Assembly (NCBI GenBank): GCA_964608735.1
Contig: CAZSPL010000013.1
Span: 1 to 31,507, forward strand
From: CAZSPL01 sp964608735
Lineage (GTDB): Bacteria > JAJVIF01 > JAPKYR01 > CAZSPL01
Reading direction: 5' to 3'
Length of the DNA: 31,507 nt
Below are positions 23,797 to 31,507 of this stretch, in pieces (position 1 is the first letter of the stretch; the number at the start of each line of letters is the position of its first letter). Under the pieces are notes generated by a model that was given only the letters and a program-made list of their open reading frames with translations, did no database searches and was not told the DNA's origin. Both the position numbers and the translations under genes were made by a program.

Positions 23797-26256
23797 ATGG
23801 CTGACAAGCCGAAGGATGACGCGCTTCGTGTGGGTGTTTTCGTCTGCGATTGCGGACTGAACATCGCGGGAGCCGTCGACATGCAGGCGGTCGCCGACTT
23901 CGCGGAGACGATTGCGGACGTCGTGTTCGTCCAGCGTAACAAGTATACGTGCGCGGATCCGGGTCAGAACGAGATCAAGAACGCGATAAAGGAGCACCGT
24001 CTCAACAGGGTCGTGGTGGCGGCATGCACCCCGCTTCAGCACGAGCCGACATTCCGTGCGTGCGTACTCGAAGCGGGGCTGAACCCGTATTTGATGGAGA
24101 TGGCGAATCTCCGCGAGCATTGTTCGTGGGTTCATCCGACGGACTGGGAAGGCGCGACGGAAAAAGCGAAGGACCTTGTGGCGAGCGCGGTCGGCCGCGC
24201 GCGGTTTTTGGAGCCGCAGGAAGAGCTCAGCGTGCCGGTGACCAAGCGCGCGCTGGTTATCGGCGGCGGCGTGGCAGGCATGGAAGCGGCAATCGAACTT
24301 GCCGACGCGGGACACGAGGTTGTGCTCGTGGAACGGGAGGCGTCTATCGGCGGGATCATGGCCCAGCTCGACAAGACATTCCCGACCATGGACTGCTCGA
24401 TATGAATACTCGGGCCCAAGAGCATAGATGTCGGTCGACATCCCAAAATTGAGTTGCTCACATTCAGCGAAGTCGAGTCGGTGTCCGGTTACATCGGCAA
24501 TTTCACGGTGAAGATCCGCAAGAAGGCCCGCTATGTCGATACCACGATATGCAACTCGTGCGGCGAATGCGCGCAGATCTGCCCGGTAGCCGTCCCGGAC
24601 GAATACCAGGTGGGTCTCAGCACGCGCAAGGCCATTTATATACCGTACCCTCAGGCGGTGCCGTCGTCATACATCCTCGACATGGCCAACTGCCTCGGCA
24701 ACAACCCGATCGCATGCGGCAAGTGCGCGGATGTATGCGAGCAGCATGCGATAAATTACGACGACCGGGACGAGATAATCACCCGCGAAGTCGGGGCTGT
24801 TATAGTGGCGATCGGGCTGGACGTATACGACCCGACCGAGATGGACGAGTATGGCTACACGCGCTTCGACAACGTCATCACATCGATGGAATTCGAGCGC
24901 CTGATATGCGCGGGCGGTCCCACGGCGGGGCATTTCGTGCGTCCGTCGGACCACCAGCGCCCGAAGCGGATCGGTTTCATACAGTGCGTGGGTTCACGCA
25001 GCCCGGAGAAAGGGAACCCGTACTGCTCGAACATATGCTGCATGGTCACCATAAAGGACTGCCTGCTTCTGAAGGACCATTACCCGGATACGGAGACCAC
25101 GGTCTTCTACCAGGATATACGCGCCTACGGGAAGTCGTTCGAGGATTTCTTCCAGCGCTCCAAGCATGTGGGCACCAAGTATATCCGCGGCATACCCGGC
25201 GATGTCGAGGAAGACCCGGTGACGAAGAACCTTCTCCTCACCGTCGAGAACACCACGTCGGGCAAGCTCGAGCATCACGAGTTCGACATGCTGGTGCTTT
25301 CGGTGGGAGTCGTGCCGTCGAAGGACCGGGATAAAATCGCGAGCCTGCTGACACTTTCGAAGACATCGGACGGTTTCTACATGGAGTCGCATCCGAAGCT
25401 TAAGCCGATCGATGCGCCGACGCGCGGGGTGTTCTTCGCGGGATTCTGCGAATGCCCGAAGGATATCAAGGATTCGGTCTGCCAGGCGGGCGCGGCATCG
25501 TCGAGATCCGGCGCCCTGTTGAACGCCGGGAAGGTGAAGATAGCGGCGATAACGAGCCGCATAGATATCGAGAAGTGCAAGAAGTGCGGCCTGTGCATCC
25601 CGGTGTGCCCATACGGCGCGATAGTCGGAGAGAAGGGCGAAGTGCCCACGGTCATCGAGGCGGCATGCGCGGGCTGCGGAAGCTGCGGCGCGACATGCAG
25701 GTTCGGCGCGATAACGATGCGGCATTACACCGACGCGCAGTACATCGGGCAGATACACGCGCTGCTGCGGGAGCGGCAGATGGAGAAGGTCTTCGTATTC
25801 GCGTGCAACTGGTGCTCCTATTCAGGCGCGGACATGGCCGGCATCTCGCGTATCGTTTACCCCGCGACGAACCGGGTGGTGCGCACGATGTGTTCGGCGC
25901 GTGTGTCCGAGGAGATGGTGCTGGAGGCGTTCCGATGCGGCGCACCCGTGGTGCTCGTTTCGGGCTGCCACTACGCCGACTGCCATTACATCGACGCCAA
26001 CCGCATGACGGTGACGCGGGTACAGAAGCTGTGGGATACGCTTGAAAAGAAAGGCATAAGGCCGGAGCGGCTTCAACTCGAATGGATAAGCGCCGCCGAA
26101 GGACAGAAATTCGGCAAGGTCATGCACCAGATGGAAGAGCTCAGGAAGACCGTTACGCAAGAAGAAGTGGACCATGCGGTGAAAGCGCTCGCGAAAAAGG
26201 CTCCTAAAGAGACAAAGGAGACGAAGGAGGAAGCGCCCGCGGCGGCCGAGAAGTAG
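23797..26256 (+). CDS. hdrA: Selenocysteine-containing HdrA-MvhD fusion
   Basis: 819 residues when TGA 24403-24405 is read as Sec203. ATG 23797 with GGAGGG upstream. Order: HdrA N-terminal domain (VGVFVCDCGLNIAG); FAD site GGGVAG (156-161); LDKTFPTMDCSI-Sec-ILGPK; an inserted ferredoxin region (Cys252, 255, 258, 262 and 307, 310, 314); FIQCVGSRSPEKGNPYCS; and two C-terminal [4Fe-4S] sites (CKKCGLCIPVC, CAGCGSCGATC). From about residue 662 an MvhD domain follows (VFACNWCSYSGAD, VSGCHYADCHYID, LEWISAAEG), then a Lys/Glu/Ala tail. The covalent MvhD should deliver electrons directly to this HdrA flavin. It precedes hdrC and hdrB, so it is the likely core of the HdrABC complex. A nonsense-split pseudogene is unlikely because the downstream frame is intact and the SECIS is well formed. 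Confidence 0.93.
24403..24442 (+). promoter_or_regulatory. In-frame TGA (Sec) codon and bacterial SECIS hairpin, hdrA copy 2
   Basis: TGA lies at 24403-24405. GATGTC (24427-24432), loop GGTC (24433-24436) and GACATC (24437-24442) form a perfect 6-bp stem with the loop again 27 nt after the TGA. Compared with copy 1, the innermost-but-one pair changes from C-G to T-A, keeping the pairing. Confidence 0.9.
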
Positions 26257-26273
26257 CCCGGGCCTGATGGAAT

Positions 26274-26408
26274 ATGGCGTCCGATAAAATGAAATGCAAG
26301 TGCATGATGTGCGGCAACGAGTACTTGGACGACGCGAAGGATCACGAGCGTTCATGTCCGAAGTGCCGCTCCAACAGCATCAGGCAAATCAAAGATAAGA
26401 AGGAGTGA
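26274..26408 (+). CDS. Small zinc-ribbon protein (44 aa)
   Basis: A 44-residue frame between the second hdrA and hdrC (ATG 26274, TGA 26406-26408). It has Cys-Lys-Cys-Met-Met-Cys-Gly near the start and Ser-Cys-Pro-Lys-Cys later, so two CxxC knuckles could hold one zinc or iron, as in rubredoxin-like or zinc-ribbon proteins. The C-terminus is basic (Lys-Asp-Lys-Lys-Glu). It fills an otherwise empty 157-nt gap, and its 3' end supplies the AAGAAGGAG ribosome site of hdrC. Function unknown; an assembly factor or redox adaptor of the Hdr complex is a guess from position. The ribosome site is weak. Confidence 0.7.
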   Translation: MASDKMKCKCMMCGNEYLDDAKDHERSCPKCRSNSIRQIKDKKE

Positions 26409-26413
26409 GCCGA

Positions 26414-26932
26414 ATGTCGAAGGCGGCTGCCGATCCCGATAAGGATAAAGTCGTGCGGGTCGATTTCGACTTCCGGCGCGAGCTCGCCAAGAAAGTCGAG
26501 GGCAACCTCGCGGGCTTCTGCTACCAGTGCGGCGCATGCGTGGGCGACTGCGCGGCGGCGATGTACACCGAGCGGTTCAACCCCAGGGAGATAATGCTGA
26601 AGGTTCTATACGGCCTCGCGGAAGAGCTTCTCACCGAGGAATCCATCCTGTGGGAATGCACGAACTGCTACAACTGCCACGAGCGCTGCCCGCAGGAAGT
26701 CAAGCCGGTCGAGGTTATCATCTCGTTGAAGAACATGCTCGCCGACCGCGGCATATACCCGGACCCGGTCAAGAAGATAATAGAGACATTCGAGAGCGAA
26801 GGCCGCACCGTGAAATACAATCCCGCCATCGACAAGCAGCGGGAGCGATTCGGGCTCCCTCCGCTGCCGCAAATACCTATGGACGAAATCAAGATTCTCA
26901 TCGCGTCTGATGACGAGGGGGGTGCCAAGTGA
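26414..26932 (+). CDS. hdrC: Heterodisulfide reductase subunit C
   Basis: 172 residues from ATG 26414, eight nt after AAGAAGGAG; GTG 26405 is an in-frame alternative. The two [4Fe-4S] motifs are Cys36, 39, 42, 46 (CYQCGACVGDC) and Cys82, 85, 88, 92 (CTNCYNCHERC), as in HdrC. It relays electrons from HdrA to HdrB. The C-terminal Ile-Ile-Glu-Thr-Phe-Glu-Ser and 'RFGLPPLP' segments are family-typical. Its TGA overlaps the hdrB GTG. Confidence 0.95.
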   Translation: MSKAAADPDKDKVVRVDFDFRRELAKKVEGNLAGFCYQCGACVGDCAAAMYTERFNPREIMLKVLYGLAEELLTEESILWECTNCYNCHERCPQEVKPVEVIISLKNMLADRGIYPDPVKKIIETFESEGRTVKYNPAIDKQRERFGLPPLPQIPMDEIKILIASDDEGGAK

Positions 26933-27816
26933 AACGCTACGCATTCTTCCCGGGATGCCTGATACCCGCCAGATACCCGGCGATGGAGTTCGCCATACGC
27001 TCGACGCTTCCGAGACTCGGGATCGAAATCGTAGATCTTGACAAGGCAAGCTGCTGTCCCGATCCGATATATTTCAAATCGAAGGATAAAATCGCATGGC
27101 TCTCCGTGGCGGCGCGTAACCTGTGCCTCGCCGAAGACCTCGGGCTGGAGATTTTCACCAACTGCTCGGGATGCACGGCGACACTTTCGGAGACATACCA
27201 CCTGCTCCAGGACAACCCGGCGCTGTTGGAGAAGGTCAACAAGCGCCTGAAGAAAATCGGCATGGAGTACAAGGGCAAGACCCGCGTGCGGCATGTCGTG
27301 ACGCTGCTCCGCGACGAGGTGGGGTACGACAAGGTGCAGGAGTCGATAGTGCGTCCGCTCGAAGGCCTGAAAGTGGCGATTCATTACGGATGCCATGTGC
27401 TCAAGCCGAGCAAGATAATGAATGTCGACAATCCCGACGACCCGGATATCATGGAGAATCTCGTTCGTGCCCTCGGCGCGACACCGGTCCGGCATAACAA
27501 CTGGTACCTCTGCTGCGGGAAGGCGTGCCAGGCGGAAGGCGTGCCGCTCGACATGCTGCGCGACCTTCTCGGCAGCATCAATAAGGAAAAAGCCGATATT
27601 CTGTGCCTGATATGCCCGACATGCTTCTCGCAGTTCGACTACGGGCAGTTGAAAGTTTCGAAACAGTTCGGCGAAGCATTCGAAACGCCGCCGGTTTATT
27701 ATTTCCAGTTGCTCGCATTCGCGCAGGGAGTTCCATACGACCAACTCGGATTCGAGCGTCAGCGCTTCAAGCCGGAGATACTCAAGCAATTCGAGAAGAC
27801 CGGAGCCGCGGTATAG
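26929..27816 (+). CDS. hdrB: Heterodisulfide reductase subunit B
   Basis: 295 residues, GTG start overlapping the hdrC stop. Two complete CCG domains are visible: Cys10, Cys42-43 (ASCCPDP), Cys79/82 (TNCSGC); and Cys155 (HYGCHVLKPS), Cys195-196 (YLCCGKAC), Cys229/232 (CPTC). In methanogen HdrB these ligate two noncubane [4Fe-4S] clusters that reduce CoM-S-S-CoB. The bacterial substrate here is unknown. It is the last gene of the operon, followed by an intrinsic terminator about 120 nt downstream. Confidence 0.95.
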   Translation: MKRYAFFPGCLIPARYPAMEFAIRSTLPRLGIEIVDLDKASCCPDPIYFKSKDKIAWLSVAARNLCLAEDLGLEIFTNCSGCTATLSETYHLLQDNPALLEKVNKRLKKIGMEYKGKTRVRHVVTLLRDEVGYDKVQESIVRPLEGLKVAIHYGCHVLKPSKIMNVDNPDDPDIMENLVRALGATPVRHNNWYLCCGKACQAEGVPLDMLRDLLGSINKEKADILCLICPTCFSQFDYGQLKVSKQFGEAFETPPVYYFQLLAFAQGVPYDQLGFERQRFKPEILKQFEKTGAAV

Positions 27817-27934
27817 GGCTTCGTTGAGTTTAGTGTCATATACATTGTACATTTATTCCGGTTTTAACGCGGGATGATGTATGGTTTATGTTATTTTTAT
27901 GCTGTGCGCCCCGTAATTTGCGGGTTGGTATTAA

Positions 27935-27958
27935 GCATGCCTTTTGGCGTGCTTTTTT
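27935..27958 (+). terminator. Intrinsic terminator of the kor-hdr operon
   Basis: GCATGCC pairs with GGCGTGC (one T-G pair) around TTTT and is followed by six T. It lies about 118 nt after the hdrB stop. The 27817-27934 interval holds no gene that I can support. Confidence 0.85.
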
Positions 27959-27980
27959 GTGTGCTGGGCCCCCCCTTAAT

Positions 27981-28006
27981 CCCCCCCACGCTAAGGCGTG
28001 GGGGGG
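27981..28006. repeat. G/C-run hairpin, intergenic
   Basis: CCCCCCCACGC and GCGTGGGGGGG form a perfect 11-bp stem around TAAG. More G-runs follow (28027-28033, 28065-28080), with the partly repeated phrase GATAAGATGGCAG / GATGAGATGGTAG. No gene is visible in 27959-28174. It is probably a miniature palindromic repeat, distinct from the CACG...GGCACC family. Confidence 0.65.
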
Positions 28007-28099
28007 AGATAAGATGGCAGCCTCGTGTGGGGGGGATGAGATGGTAGATTCGCTGGAAGGGAGCGGGGGGACGGGGGGGATCGGCGTCAACTGAGATAG

Positions 28100-28123
28100 A
28101 AAAAAACCGCGCTGTAAGCACGG
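28100..28123 (-). terminator. Intrinsic terminator of the zinc-ribbon gene
   Basis: On the minus strand CCGTGC pairs with GCGCGG (one T-G pair) around TTACA and is followed by seven T. It lies about 50 nt after the stop of the gene at 28175-28423. Confidence 0.75.
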
Positions 28124-28174
28124 CGAGCTATCGGGGGGATTCATATCCGCTGTCTAATCGCTGTTGTCCATCGT

Positions 28175-28423
28175 CTATTCGGGCTTGAGGTTGAATTCAA
28201 TGACACATATTTCGCAGTTGATGTTCGGGCCCGGAGGGCCGACCCTGTTTCCGCACATCGGGCATTCATGCTGCACGAGGTCGGGCCTGTTGTAGTGGAC
28301 GTGTACGAGCTCGACCTCGCGGGAGGCGCATATATGGCAGTTCATGAAGTATGTCGTATCCGCGGCCGTCCAGAACATCCCACGGATCATCGGGGCGTCA
28401 TCTTGTTTTACGTCGGAGTCCAA
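28175..28423 (-). CDS. Small zinc-ribbon protein (82 aa)
   Basis: 82 residues from a TTG start that has GGAGG nine nt upstream. Three CxxC pairs are visible (Cys-His-Ile-Cys, Cys-Pro-Met-Cys, Cys-Glu-Ile-Cys), with His residues near the second (His-Val-His, Gln-His-Glu). One or two metal sites are therefore likely. No HTH or membrane segment is present. It is monocistronic, with its own promoter-like sequence and terminator. Function unknown. It is not similar by eye to the 44-residue protein beyond the CxxC pairs. Confidence 0.7.
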   Translation of the reverse strand: MDSDVKQDDAPMIRGMFWTAADTTYFMNCHICASREVELVHVHYNRPDLVQHECPMCGNRVGPPGPNINCEICVIEFNLKPE

Positions 28424-28543
28424 AATGTGTCGCCTCCCATGTCAGGTGAATGGCATCACCGCCGGTCTCCATCACCTGGTCTCTGAGCCTTGTCCATAGT
28501 CCGGCGAATGCATCCGCAAGAACGGATTATCGCCCGATAGCAT

Positions 28544-28572
28544 AGAATACCATGTATATACATTAACATCAA
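28544..28572 (-). promoter_or_regulatory. Promoter of the small zinc-ribbon gene with palindrome in its spacer
   Basis: On the minus strand TTGATG, a 17-nt spacer and TATTCT form a sigma-70-like promoter. The spacer includes ATGTATATACAT (28552-28563), a perfect 12-bp palindrome that could be an operator. The implied leader to the TTG start is about 110 nt. Confidence 0.55.
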
Positions 28573-28679
28573 GAAAAAACGGGAAATTATCCCCGGCGAA
28601 AAGCTTCAAGTTACATGATTTATCCCGGCGCGGGGTTGGGGTTTCCGCTTGCTATAACGGGGGATTTATCCGGCTCGCT

Positions 28680-28708
28680 AAAAAAAGCCCGCTCATTGAA
28701 AGCGGGCT
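28680..28708 (-). terminator. Intrinsic terminator of the secreted-protein gene
   Basis: On the minus strand a perfect 8-bp stem AGCCCGCT / AGCGGGCT with a 7-nt loop is followed by a run of T. It lies about 42 nt after the stop codon of the gene at 28750-29937. The rest of 28574-28679 shows no gene. Confidence 0.9.
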
Positions 28709-28749
28709 CGATGTTCAATAACGCCGGTGACGTGAATGCGGCACGCGGC

Positions 28750-29937
28750 TTAGTGAGGCGGTGTCGCATGGTATTGCACGGTATTATCCGGCTGGACTTC
28801 CTCCGGCTCGTCCGACTCGACTATCTCCACGCGCTCGATCTCGATCTTCTCGCCGGAATCGGGTACGCGCAGCTCGAAGCTGTTGTCGCCTTCCTTCAGG
28901 TTCTCCGCCCGTACCGGGGTGTAGAACTGCGGAAGCCCGTTGGCGTCGTTGACGACATAGCCGTAGCCCTGGTTCTGGCCGTTGACCCAGACCTCGAAGG
29001 TGAAGTCATTACCCCAGTCCTGGTAGGACTTGTAGAATCCACCGGATGTGTAAGGCTGGATGACGAGCCCGACCGAATTCGAGACGGTCCCGAGCTGGAA
29101 GGTCCCGGAAAGGTATCCACCGGGGATTATTTCATAGCGGTCGTCGATGATTCGACCGGAAGTATGCAGCCCGACGAGGTTGTTGTATGACGTGCCTCCG
29201 CGGGGGTATGCGTAATATGCATGCCCGCCTACGCCGACCCGTGCGCGGTAATATTTCCCGCCGCCGTAGAGGTTGTCGGGAACGTAGAAATAGTAGTAGG
29301 TGTACGGATTGCGGTAGTGGCTGTCGCCGGGGAAGATGTAGTATGTCGGGTAGACTTCGAGCGGCGTGCCGGGGATGTCCACGAACGGGCTGTAGGTGTT
29401 GGCAGTGCCGTTCGAGGCGGCTCCGGCGAGAAGCTGGAACGATTCGATGTCGGTGGCGAAGATGTTCTCACCGGGCTCGAAGCTGTAGGGGTCTTCGGCG
29501 ATGGCGTTGATGTCGTCGAACGAGAGAGTGTCGGTACTGACGATGAGATAGAGGTATTCGCGTCCGGCCTGGCCCTGTGCGACGCCTTCGACGTACCAGT
29601 CGAGGGAGTTGCTCCCGGGCGCGATGTAGCGGTTGTGCAAAAGCAGCGTGGCGTAGCCGTCGGGGGCGAAGTCGATGATGTTGACGTACATTTTATTCGG
29701 TGCGAAATAGCGGATGGTGAGATAGTCGCCGGTATAGACGAGGCCGTTGGCATAGGCGCCGATATCGAGCCGCGCCATGGGCGAGGGATAATACGGTGCG
29801 CCTTCGAGGCCGGCGCCGTCGCCGTAATACGTCGAGCCGCTCACCATGCCTTCATAGTAGATCTCCGCCGATGCGGGGATGGCGGTAATGAGGAAGAGAG
29901 CAAACGCGAGGATAAGGACCGATGCGAGCTTCTTCAT
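28750..29937 (-). CDS. Secreted protein of unknown function, Tyr/Gly-rich
   Basis: 395 residues with a clear Sec signal (Met-Lys-Lys, hydrophobic core, ASA with predicted cleavage after Ala24). The mature protein is rich in Tyr, Gly, Ser and Asn, with many short beta-like stretches (for instance YYFYVPDNLYGG). Its end region, 'NSFELRVPDSGEKIEIERVEI', recalls the last strands of carbohydrate-binding-like beta-sandwich domains. An acidic tail follows. No catalytic motif or membrane anchor was seen. A strong AAGGAGG lies seven nt before the ATG, partly paired in a small CGCC-AAGGA-GGCG hairpin. Function unknown; surface or matrix role is possible. Confidence 0.8.
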   Translation of the reverse strand: MKKLASVLILAFALFLITAIPASAEIYYEGMVSGSTYYGDGAGLEGAPYYPSPMARLDIGAYANGLVYTGDYLTIRYFAPNKMYVNIIDFAPDGYATLLLHNRYIAPGSNSLDWYVEGVAQGQAGREYLYLIVSTDTLSFDDINAIAEDPYSFEPGENIFATDIESFQLLAGAASNGTANTYSPFVDIPGTPLEVYPTYYIFPGDSHYRNPYTYYYFYVPDNLYGGGKYYRARVGVGGHAYYAYPRGGTSYNNLVGLHTSGRIIDDRYEIIPGGYLSGTFQLGTVSNSVGLVIQPYTSGGFYKSYQDWGNDFTFEVWVNGQNQGYGYVVNDANGLPQFYTPVRAENLKEGDNSFELRVPDSGEKIEIERVEIVESDEPEEVQPDNTVQYHATPPH

Positions 29938-30058
29938 ACAGACGCCTCCTTGGCGCGGCCTTGCTATAACTTGGACACGCGAACCGGCCCCCCAGGTTCA
30001 ATGAATCTATCTATATAAATATAGCACAAGATGTCACGGGATGGGGGGAGCCGAATCC

Positions 30059-31507
30059 TTATCCCCAATTAATCTTGAAAATTCGCAGGCCGCCATTCTC
30101 AGAAGAAACATACACATAATCACCCGATACGACCACTTCAAAAGGCTCACCCGGGGTCGAACTCGACGCGACCATGTGCGCTTCTTCGGGAGGAACAATG
30201 TCGACAACGATGAGGCCGAATACATGCTCGGCGATAAACGCATAGCCGTTGGATATTGCAACATCGAGCGGGTCGCCGATCAGGTTCACGGTCTTGATTA
30301 ATGCGGGCGACAGCTTATCGGCGACATTCACGACATACAGCTTCCCGGTTTGCGTTCCCACGCACGCGGTATCGCCATCCACCGCGACACCGCCACCGGT
30401 CGCCTCGGGCAATATTAATGTGGCGACGAGCGCGGCCGTCGAGGGGGGATCGACATCAAAAATCTTCAGCTTCTTCAGTTCGGTGGAATATGCATAACCC
30501 GCCGACACCGCTATGCCGTATACCGTTTCATCGACACCCCCGATAACAGCGGGCGAGTTGGGCGGGGTTATATCGATAATCGCAATGCCATGCTCGCCGT
30601 TGGCGGAATAAATATAACCATCGAGGGCCAGGTCGCCCGCGTCATAGAGGACAAGTTCCGCGATTACGGCGGCGTAATCGGGGAGGCTGACTTCCAACAC
30701 GTTGAATTGATTATCCCAGGTGCAGTAGATATACCCGTTGTCTGCGACAAAGTTGCTCCAACGCGTGTCAGGCTTAGCTAACCCGGCGACCAAAGATGAT
30801 TCAGGGACGCTGATATCAATGAACTGAAAAGTCCTACAGTCGGTGCTGTAAACATAGTCCCCTTCAACGGCGATGAAAACGGTCTCGCCCGGAGTAAGCA
30901 CGCCGTTTATCACCGATGCGGTCACCGGGTCGGCGATGTCGGCAACGAACAGGCCGCTGGCGCGGTCGCATAAATAAGCATAAGTTTCATGAATAAAGAT
31001 TGACGTTGCGTAATCCGGTGTTTCAAATATATTTATCTCTACGGGCGATTCAGGGATGGAGACATCGAGGACCCTGGTTCGTCCTATCGAGCACGTCACA
31101 TAAGCAAAGCCTCCCGTTACCGCGATGTCTGTAAACCCGTCATGCACATCCGCAACCGAGACAAGATGAGCTTCATCCGGAGGGTCGATATCGATAATCG
31201 GTACACCGCAACCCAGGACGCCCGCATACAGGTAACCGTCGCTCTCGTCGAGGCATTCGGCCGTCCATTCGAATGGGAGTGTTTTTATTATTGCAGCCTG
31301 CTCGGGGATGCTGATATCCATAATGCCGATGAATCCAGCCTCACCGAATAGATATTGGTTGACATACAAGTAATTTCCGGAGATTGCCATGACGCGGACA
31401 TCGGTGCAAACTTCCTGTTTGACGACCTCGGGATTTTCGGGGTTGTCGACCTTGATGACCGAGAATCCGCCGACATGCCCGACGTATACATATCCGCCTG
31501 AAACCTC
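30059..31507 (-). CDS. LVIVD-repeat beta-propeller protein, 5' end missing
   Basis: 482 residues visible. The frame is open to the window edge, with 39 codons before the first ATG (31390) that already encode the same repeat, so the gene continues beyond the window. About twelve repeats of 35-45 residues are visible, each with a 'Gly-Tyr-hydrophobic-Tyr-Val' strand and a 'hydrophobic-x-Val-x-Asp-Ile-Ser-x-Pro' strand, as in LVIVD-repeat proteins (PF08309). Such proteins are usually exported and form propellers; a signal would lie outside the window. The C-terminus ends directly after the last strand (GGLRIFKINWG). Function unknown; a ligand-binding surface propeller is plausible. Confidence 0.88.
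   Translation of the reverse strand, partial: EVSGGYVYVGHVGGFSVIKVDNPENPEVVKQEVCTDVRVMAISGNYLYVNQYLFGEAGFIGIMDISIPEQAAIIKTLPFEWTAECLDESDGYLYAGVLGCGVPIIDIDPPDEAHLVSVADVHDGFTDIAVTGGFAYVTCSIGRTRVLDVSIPESPVEINIFETPDYATSIFIHETYAYLCDRASGLFVADIADPVTASVINGVLTPGETVFIAVEGDYVYSTDCRTFQFIDISVPESSLVAGLAKPDTRWSNFVADNGYIYCTWDNQFNVLEVSLPDYAAVIAELVLYDAGDLALDGYIYSANGEHGIAIIDITPPNSPAVIGGVDETVYGIAVSAGYAYSTELKKLKIFDVDPPSTAALVATLILPEATGGGVAVDGDTACVGTQTGKLYVVNVADKLSPALIKTVNLIGDPLDVAISNGYAFIAEHVFGLIVVDIVPPEEAHMVASSSTPGEPFEVVVSGDYVYVSSENGGLRIFKINWG

Overview
The window is a bacterial metagenome-type scaffold: moderately high GC, two runs of exactly 100 N, and densely packed genes. It carries the redox machinery of a strict anaerobe, with ferredoxin-linked 2-oxoacid oxidation, heterodisulfide-reductase (Hdr) modules and a soluble NuoEFG-type complex. 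Gene content, TTG/GTG starts, bacterial-type SECIS hairpins and a lipoprotein signal point to an uncultivated anaerobic bacterium. The phylum cannot be fixed from this sequence.

Left part, minus strand (1-4725): an AT-richer edge without a gene; a secreted FAD-dependent oxidoreductase with a lipoprotein-like signal; palindromic repeats around an assembly gap; and three overlapping genes resembling a phage neck cassette.

Central minus-strand operon (15356 down to 4726): a REC protein with two Lrp/AsnC-like (RAM) domains, then NuoE-like, NuoF-like and a 1236-residue fusion (NuoG-like 2Fe-2S + GltD/NfnB-like FAD/NAD(P) module + ferredoxins + a molybdopterin-oxidoreductase-like domain that seems to lack the metal ligand). 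A PAS histidine kinase, apparently starting at ATT, and a response regulator with a degenerate sigma-54-type AAA+ domain follow. The enzyme resembles bifurcating HydABC/Stn-type complexes but has no hydrogenase H-cluster.

Divergent plus-strand operon (about 15640-27958): a sigma-70-like promoter, a structured leader ending in a T-run, then korD-korA-korB-korC, a double-module hdrA, mvhD, an HdrD-like protein, a second hdrA fused to mvhD, a 44-residue zinc-ribbon protein, hdrC, hdrB and an intrinsic terminator. Both hdrA genes contain an in-frame TGA in the same motif (Met-Asp-Cys-Ser-Ile-[TGA]-Ile-Leu-Gly-Pro-Lys). Each TGA is followed, 27 nt before the loop, by a perfect 6-bp hairpin with a GGTC loop. 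The two stems differ by a compensatory C-G/T-A change, so both proteins are very probably selenoproteins.

A TTGTGA-N6-TCACAA palindrome whose centre is the -10 box of the REC gene lies between the two operons. The simplest reading is that Kor-derived reduced ferredoxin, the Hdr/MvhD complex and the NuoEFG-like complex exchange electrons among ferredoxin, NAD(P)H and a thiol/disulfide-type or unknown acceptor. The acceptor and coupling are inference.

Right part (27959-31507): a G-rich hairpin, a small zinc-ribbon gene, a secreted protein of unknown function, and an LVIVD-repeat propeller gene cut by the window edge. All three genes are on the minus strand.
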